Part shown: positions 6,352 through 9,055 of the stretch, piece by piece
Position numbering within the stretch: position 1 is the first letter of the stretch
How the letters are laid out: each line of letters starts with the position of its first letter
Notes under the pieces: generated by a model
Databases searched by the model: none
What the model was told of the DNA's origin: nothing
Seen by the model: the letters and a program-made list of their open reading frames with translations, nothing else
Program-made: the position numbers and the translations under genes
Assembly (NCBI GenBank): GCA_946482165.1
Contig: CAMLQS010000199.1
Span: forward strand, 1-9,055
Reading direction: 5' to 3'
From: an uncultured Verrucomicrobiota bacterium
Lineage (GTDB): Bacteria > Verrucomicrobiota > Verrucomicrobiae > Opitutales > Opitutaceae
Length of the DNA stretch: 9,055 bases

Positions 6352-6939
6352 ATGCCGACACTCGCCGTCATCGACCTGCTCAAGGGCGCCGACATCCTCA
6401 TTTACCCGCTCGCGTTTTGCTCGCTCGTGCTGGTCTTCATCCTGTGCGAACGCGGCTGGGCGCTCCGGCGTTCGGCGATCATCCCCGACGATCTCGCCGA
6501 CGCGATAGTGGCGGGGCGTCCGGCGATTGGCGGCGAACACTCGGTGCTCGCGCGCATCGTGCGCTTCGCCCAGGCGCACCCCGGCGATGCCGAAGGCGTG
6601 CGCGCGTTTGCCCGGCTCGAGGTTTCGCGCATGGAGCGCGGGCTGCCTTACCTCGATGTCATCTATGCGGGAGCGCCGCTCATCGGCCTCACGGGCACGG
6701 TGTGGTCGCTGATTCGCGTGTTTTCGAGCATCACCGGTTCGACCGGTTTGCCGGATCCGGCGAAGTTCACCAGCGGGGTGTCGCTCGCGCTTTCGGCGAC
6801 CCTCATCGGCCTCTTCATCGCGATCCCGGCGCTCACCGGCGGCGGCATCTTGCAGCGGCGCGTGGACAAGTTCGCCGCCCAGCTCGACGTGCTGCTGGCG
6901 CGATTGCTGGCGGAGAAACCCAAGGCGCAAACCGTTTGA
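6352..6939 (+). CDS. exbB: MotA/TolQ/ExbB proton-channel family protein
   Basis: The protein has 195 residues and three predicted membrane helices: ~13-33, ~101-124 and ~143-166. The second and third carry the family hallmarks: GAPLIGLTGTVWSLIRVFSSI, where a channel-lining Gly-Thr-Val motif is expected, and ALSATLIGLFIAIPAL. ExbB/TolQ proteins form a pentamer around ExbD/TolR in the inner membrane and use the proton motive force to drive TonB-dependent uptake or Tol-Pal envelope work. The sequence cannot separate ExbB from TolQ, so the symbol is a class label. The cytoplasmic loop at 34-100 is of typical size. The start ATG lacks a Shine-Dalgarno. The stop TGA lies in the left arm of a fold-back repeat, so the C-terminus (AEKPKAQTV) may have been set by that insertion. 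The exbD gene follows after 97 bp. Confidence 0.92.
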   Translation: MPTLAVIDLLKGADILIYPLAFCSLVLVFILCERGWALRRSAIIPDDLADAIVAGRPAIGGEHSVLARIVRFAQAHPGDAEGVRAFARLEVSRMERGLPYLDVIYAGAPLIGLTGTVWSLIRVFSSITGSTGLPDPAKFTSGVSLALSATLIGLFIAIPALTGGGILQRRVDKFAAQLDVLLARLLAEKPKAQTV

Positions 6940-7023
6940 CCACCGATGGCGCGGATTAACACGGACGAAGGCTTCGTATCTTGGATTTCCGCATCCGCGA
7001 TCATCCGCGAAATTCGCGGTTAA
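6936..7023. repeat. 88-bp fold-back repeat between exbB and exbD
   Basis: The left arm 6936-6965 (TTGACCACCGATGGCGCGGA..) matches the reverse complement of the right arm 6994-7023 (TTAACCGCGAATTTCGCGGA..) at 21 of 30 positions. A small hairpin (CGAAG G CTTCG, 6966-6976) lies between them. The wording ACCAC-GAT-GCGGATTAACACGGA resembles a dispersed intergenic repeat that I associate with Verrucomicrobia and other GC-rich bacteria. It overlaps the exbB stop codon and ends 13 bp before the exbD start. Confidence 0.6.
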
Positions 7024-7036
7024 AGAAATCAGTCCC

Positions 7037-7450
7037 ATGAACGGTCTCCAAACACGCCGCCGACGCCGGCCCGAGCTCAATCTCGTGCCGTTGATCGACG
7101 TGCTCGTGATGCTCGTCTTCTTCGCGTTCGTGACGATGCAGTTTCGCTCGCCGGGCACGTTGAACATCACCTTGCCGCGCGTGGAGACGGCGGGCCAAAA
7201 CGCCTTCGAGGGCACCGTCATCCTGGGTATCGGGAAAAACGACGAACTCACCTTTGCCACCGACAAAACCGCGCCGCGCGAGATCGCCCGCGAGGAGCTT
7301 GAGGGGCTGTTGGCGCAGGTGCGCGATGTCAGCCGGGACGTGCCGGTTTTGATTCGCGCCGACGAGACGACCGAGCTGAAGACGCTCGCCTTCGTGATGG
7401 ATGCCTGCCGCAAGGCGGGGCTGAACAAATTCAGCCTGCAGAGCCGCTGA
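7037..7450 (+). CDS. exbD: ExbD/TolR family biopolymer transport protein
   Basis: The protein has 137 residues. After a basic cytoplasmic N-terminus (TRRRRRPELN), one membrane helix spans ~17-35 with the conserved aspartate D21 in LVPLIDVLVMLVFF. This residue carries protons through the ExbB/ExbD channel. Residues ~40-137 form the periplasmic domain, with ITLPRVE, an Arg-Ala-Asp (IRADETTELKTLAFVMDACRKAG) segment and a C-terminal LNKFSLQSR strand, as in ExbD/TolR. It should work with the preceding ExbB; the 97-bp spacer is mostly a fold-back repeat, so the two are probably still one transcript. No tonB, tolA or pal gene is visible. The start ATG is the first plausible one and has no Shine-Dalgarno. 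Confidence 0.92.
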   Translation: MNGLQTRRRRRPELNLVPLIDVLVMLVFFAFVTMQFRSPGTLNITLPRVETAGQNAFEGTVILGIGKNDELTFATDKTAPREIAREELEGLLAQVRDVSRDVPVLIRADETTELKTLAFVMDACRKAGLNKFSLQSR

Positions 7451-7456
7451 AGTTGA

Positions 7457-7534
7457 AACCGCCAAAGAACGCCAAAGACGGCTGGGCCTCCTGAATTCCG
7501 AAAGTTTAGCGTCGATTAGCGCCCTTGAGCGGTT
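7457..7534. repeat. 78-bp fold-back repeat between exbD and the SDR gene
   Basis: The left arm 7457-7480 (AACCGCCAAAGAACGCCAAA..) aligns, with one gap, to the reverse complement of 7510-7534 (AACCGCTCAAGGGCGCTAAT..). The CGCCAAAG-type direct sub-repeats resemble another known dispersed intergenic family. It begins 6 bp after the exbD stop and ends 11 bp before the SDR ATG. A TTG at 7525 that would extend the SDR lies inside it. Confidence 0.5.
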
Positions 7535-7545
7535 CCAGTTCCGGC

Positions 7546-8232
7546 ATGGGAAAAAAGATCGTTCTCACCGGTTGCACCAAAGGCCTAGGTCGCGCTCTCG
7601 TGGATGAGTTCATCGCTCTGGGTCACACCGTGATCGGCTGCGGGCGCAACCCGGAGGCGATTCTTGATCTGCGTTTCACGGTCTCCGCACCGAGCACCTT
7701 CGACGTGCTCGATGTCGCCGAGGCGAAGAAGGTCGAGCTTTGGGCCGAGCGCATGCTGACCCAGCACGGGGCGCCGGATCTCGTGATCAATAACGCCGGT
7801 CTGCTCACCGAGCCCGCGCCGCTCTGGAAGCAGGACACCGCGAAGGTCGCGAAGCTCTTTCAGGTCAATCTCGCCGGCGTTGTGCATGTCGTGCAGGGCT
7901 TCGCGCCCGCCATGATCGAGCGCGGTGCGGGCGTGATCGTGAATATGTCCTCCGGCTGGGGGCGCTCGGTCTCCGGCGAGTTTGCGCCTTATTGCGCGAG
8001 CAAGTGGGGCGTCGAGGGGCTGACGAAGGCGCTCGCCGAAGAGTTGTCCGAGCCGCTCGCGGCGGTGCCGCTCAGCCCGGGCGTGATCGACACCGCCATG
8101 CTTCGCCAGTGTTACGCGGAGGGCGCCGGCGAATATCCGAAGCCCGCCGATTGGGCGAAGGTCGCCGCTCCCTTTCTCCTCGGGATTGGGCGGAAGGACA
8201 ACGGCAAGAGCCTGACCGTTCCCGGCTTTTGA
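7546..8232 (+). CDS. SDR family oxidoreductase
   Basis: The protein has 228 residues, a compact classical short-chain dehydrogenase/reductase. Motifs are TGCTKGLG (8-15) for the cofactor turn, NNAG (82-85), N108, S136, and Y149-CAS-K153, with the usual 13-residue serine-to-tyrosine spacing. The catalytic tetrad is therefore complete. The segment PLSPGVIDTAML is the post-catalytic PG loop. The C-terminus is short (NGKSLTVPGF) and lacks the GG-Asp ending of the other SDR in this window, so the two are not close paralogs. The substrate cannot be deduced. I chose the ATG at 7546 because the alternative TTG at 7525 sits inside a fold-back repeat and adds a low-complexity SGSSSG leader. It is in line with exbB/exbD but separated by a repeat, so co-transcription is uncertain. 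Confidence 0.93.
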   Translation: MGKKIVLTGCTKGLGRALVDEFIALGHTVIGCGRNPEAILDLRFTVSAPSTFDVLDVAEAKKVELWAERMLTQHGAPDLVINNAGLLTEPAPLWKQDTAKVAKLFQVNLAGVVHVVQGFAPAMIERGAGVIVNMSSGWGRSVSGEFAPYCASKWGVEGLTKALAEELSEPLAAVPLSPGVIDTAMLRQCYAEGAGEYPKPADWAKVAAPFLLGIGRKDNGKSLTVPGF

Positions 8233-8313
8233 AACCGGTTTCAGGGAGGTCCTAAAATCTCCGGCGGGCAGCATCGGCTTGCGAACCCGCGTTCAGACCG
8301 GCAGTTTGCGGCG

Positions 8314-9055
8314 ATGCGTATCCAGCCCCGTTTCGCGCGCTACCTCGCCCCGCTTTTCCTGCTTTCCTTGCCTGTCTTCGCCTTGGAAGTGGGCGACGAG
8401 TGGAAAGGGCCGCCCGCCGAGCTCGGACGTCCGCTCGGCAGTATCGTGATAGGCGAGAAAACCCGTTACCGCTGGCCGGATATCGAAGTGACGGTGGCGG
8501 ATGGCCGGGTGGCGCAGATCCGTCGTCTCGACGCGGCGTCCGTGGCCGCCGAAAACGAGGAAAGAACCAAGATCAACGCCGCCGAGCGCGCGCGTCTTTT
8601 GGCCGAGCGGAAGGAACGGGCCCGCCAGGAAGCGGCACGGGCCGAACAAGCGATTGCCGAACAGGCCGCGCAAGCCAAGGCGGTCGAGCAGGAGCAACGC
8701 GAGCGACTCGCCGCCGCCGAGAAAGAGCAGGCGGAGCTTAAACGTCGTCAAAGCGAACTCGCCCGCACCGAGGCCGCGCTCCGCGCCAAGCGCGAAGCGG
8801 AGGCTTCCGAGGCGGCGCGTCGGGAAGAGGAACGCCGGGCCGCCGCGTTGGCGAAAGCCGAGGCGAAGGCGCGCGCGGAGGCGGAGGAAAAAGCGAAGGG
8901 CGAGGCCGAGGCGAAGATGCGCGACGCGCAAAAGGAAAAAGCCGCCGCCGAGCGGGAACAGGCGAAGAAGGAGCTCCAGCGAAGTGAACTTGCGCGAAAA
9001 GAGGCCGCGCTCCGCGCCAAGCGCGAAGCGGAGGCTTCCGAGGCGGCGCGTCGGG
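8314..9055 (+). CDS. Exported coiled-coil protein with internal 77-residue repeat (3' end outside window)
   Basis: Some 247 residues are visible and no stop is reached. Residues 1-22 look like a signal peptide, with Arg-rich start, hydrophobic core APLFLLSLP and probable cleavage after VFA. Residues ~23-75 form a small domain (LGRPLGSIVIGEKTRYRWPD, then VTVADGRVAQIRRLD) that reminds me of periplasmic domains with a "G-x-Y/W-P ... V-x-DG-x-V" pattern; I do not identify the family. From ~85 to the end it is a charged Ala/Glu/Lys/Arg coiled coil. Residues from ~134 recur from ~211 with a 77-residue period. The composition resembles the TolA stalk, but TolA has an uncleaved anchor. The protein is likely periplasmic or envelope-attached. 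The ATG at 8314 is chosen because it gives the signal peptide. Confidence 0.8.
   Translation, partial: MRIQPRFARYLAPLFLLSLPVFALEVGDEWKGPPAELGRPLGSIVIGEKTRYRWPDIEVTVADGRVAQIRRLDAASVAAENEERTKINAAERARLLAERKERARQEAARAEQAIAEQAAQAKAVEQEQRERLAAAEKEQAELKRRQSELARTEAALRAKREAEASEAARREEERRAAALAKAEAKARAEAEEKAKGEAEAKMRDAQKEKAAAEREQAKKELQRSELARKEAALRAKREAEASEAARR
8770..8824 (+). repeat. Direct repeat in the coiled-coil gene, unit 1
   Basis: This 55-base stretch beginning GAGGCCGCGCTCCGCGCC is identical to 9001-9055, exactly 231 bp (77 codons) downstream. Flanking sequence (from 8713 and 8944) is related but diverged. It encodes part of the coiled coil, EAALRAKREAEASEAARR. Confidence 0.9.
9001..9055 (+). 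repeat. Direct repeat in the coiled-coil gene, unit 2 (runs to window end)
   Basis: This is the second copy of the 55-base direct repeat, identical to 8770-8824 up to the last base of the window, so the repeat may be longer or present in further copies beyond it. Confidence 0.9.

Noticed and set aside
8231..8242. Perfect palindrome GAAACCGGTTTC overlapping the second SDR's stop
   Set aside because: There is no loop for a hairpin, no T-run, and no second copy to suggest an operator. It could be a chance 12-mer.
1..9055. CRISPR arrays, tRNA or rRNA genes, phage genes, toxin-antitoxin pairs or defence operons
   Set aside because: I looked for spaced direct repeats, cloverleaf-like sequences and characteristic proteins and saw none. 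The repeats present are fold-backs at gene ends or coding repeats.

Overview
This is a GC-rich, gene-dense bacterial window. Almost no start codon has a usable Shine-Dalgarno sequence. The gene set (a DUF2934 protein, a YhfW-type FAD/Rieske protein, a CvfB-type S1 protein, ExbB/ExbD) and the style of the fold-back repeats suggest a verrucomicrobial genome, probably Opitutaceae-like. That placement is inference from recognition, not from a marker gene.

Layout. 1-180: copy A of a 181-bp fold-back repeat whose first base lies outside the window. 193-576 (-): a small DUF2934 protein. 577-679: no gene and no confident promoter. 680-860: copy B, inverted relative to A and about 98% identical. 878-2464 (-) and 2467-3264 (-): a two-gene unit 2 bp apart, in which an SDR dehydrogenase is transcribed first and a FAD oxidoreductase with a C-terminal Rieske domain second. 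3421-4809 (+): an MscS-family mechanosensitive channel diverging from that unit. 4807-4987: copy C, which supplies the channel's stop codon. 5016-5864 (-): a CvfB-like S1 RNA-binding protein convergent with the channel. 5991-6242 (+): an unrecognised 83-residue helical protein. 6352-6939 (+) and 7037-7450 (+): an ExbB/TolQ plus ExbD/TolR proton-channel pair, separated by an 88-bp fold-back repeat of a second family. 7457-7534: a third kind of fold-back repeat. 7546-8232 (+): a second SDR. 8314-9055 (+, cut by the window end): an exported protein with a long Ala/Glu/Lys/Arg coiled coil and a 77-residue internal repeat.

The most unusual signal is the repeats. The 181-bp element occurs three times. 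Its copies fold into the same long stem with an apical hairpin, although the stem sequences of B and C differ, mostly in a pairing-preserving way. Every copy sits 0-17 bp from a gene's stop codon. The second repeat family also overlaps a stop codon (exbB). Nothing here encodes a transposase, so these look like non-autonomous, structure-driven elements that accumulate at gene 3' ends.

Functionally, the SDR and FAD/Rieske genes look like one redox module of unknown substrate. ExbB/ExbD would power an outer-membrane or cell-envelope process, but no TonB or TolA is present. The TolA-like coiled-coil protein downstream is a possible but unproven envelope partner.
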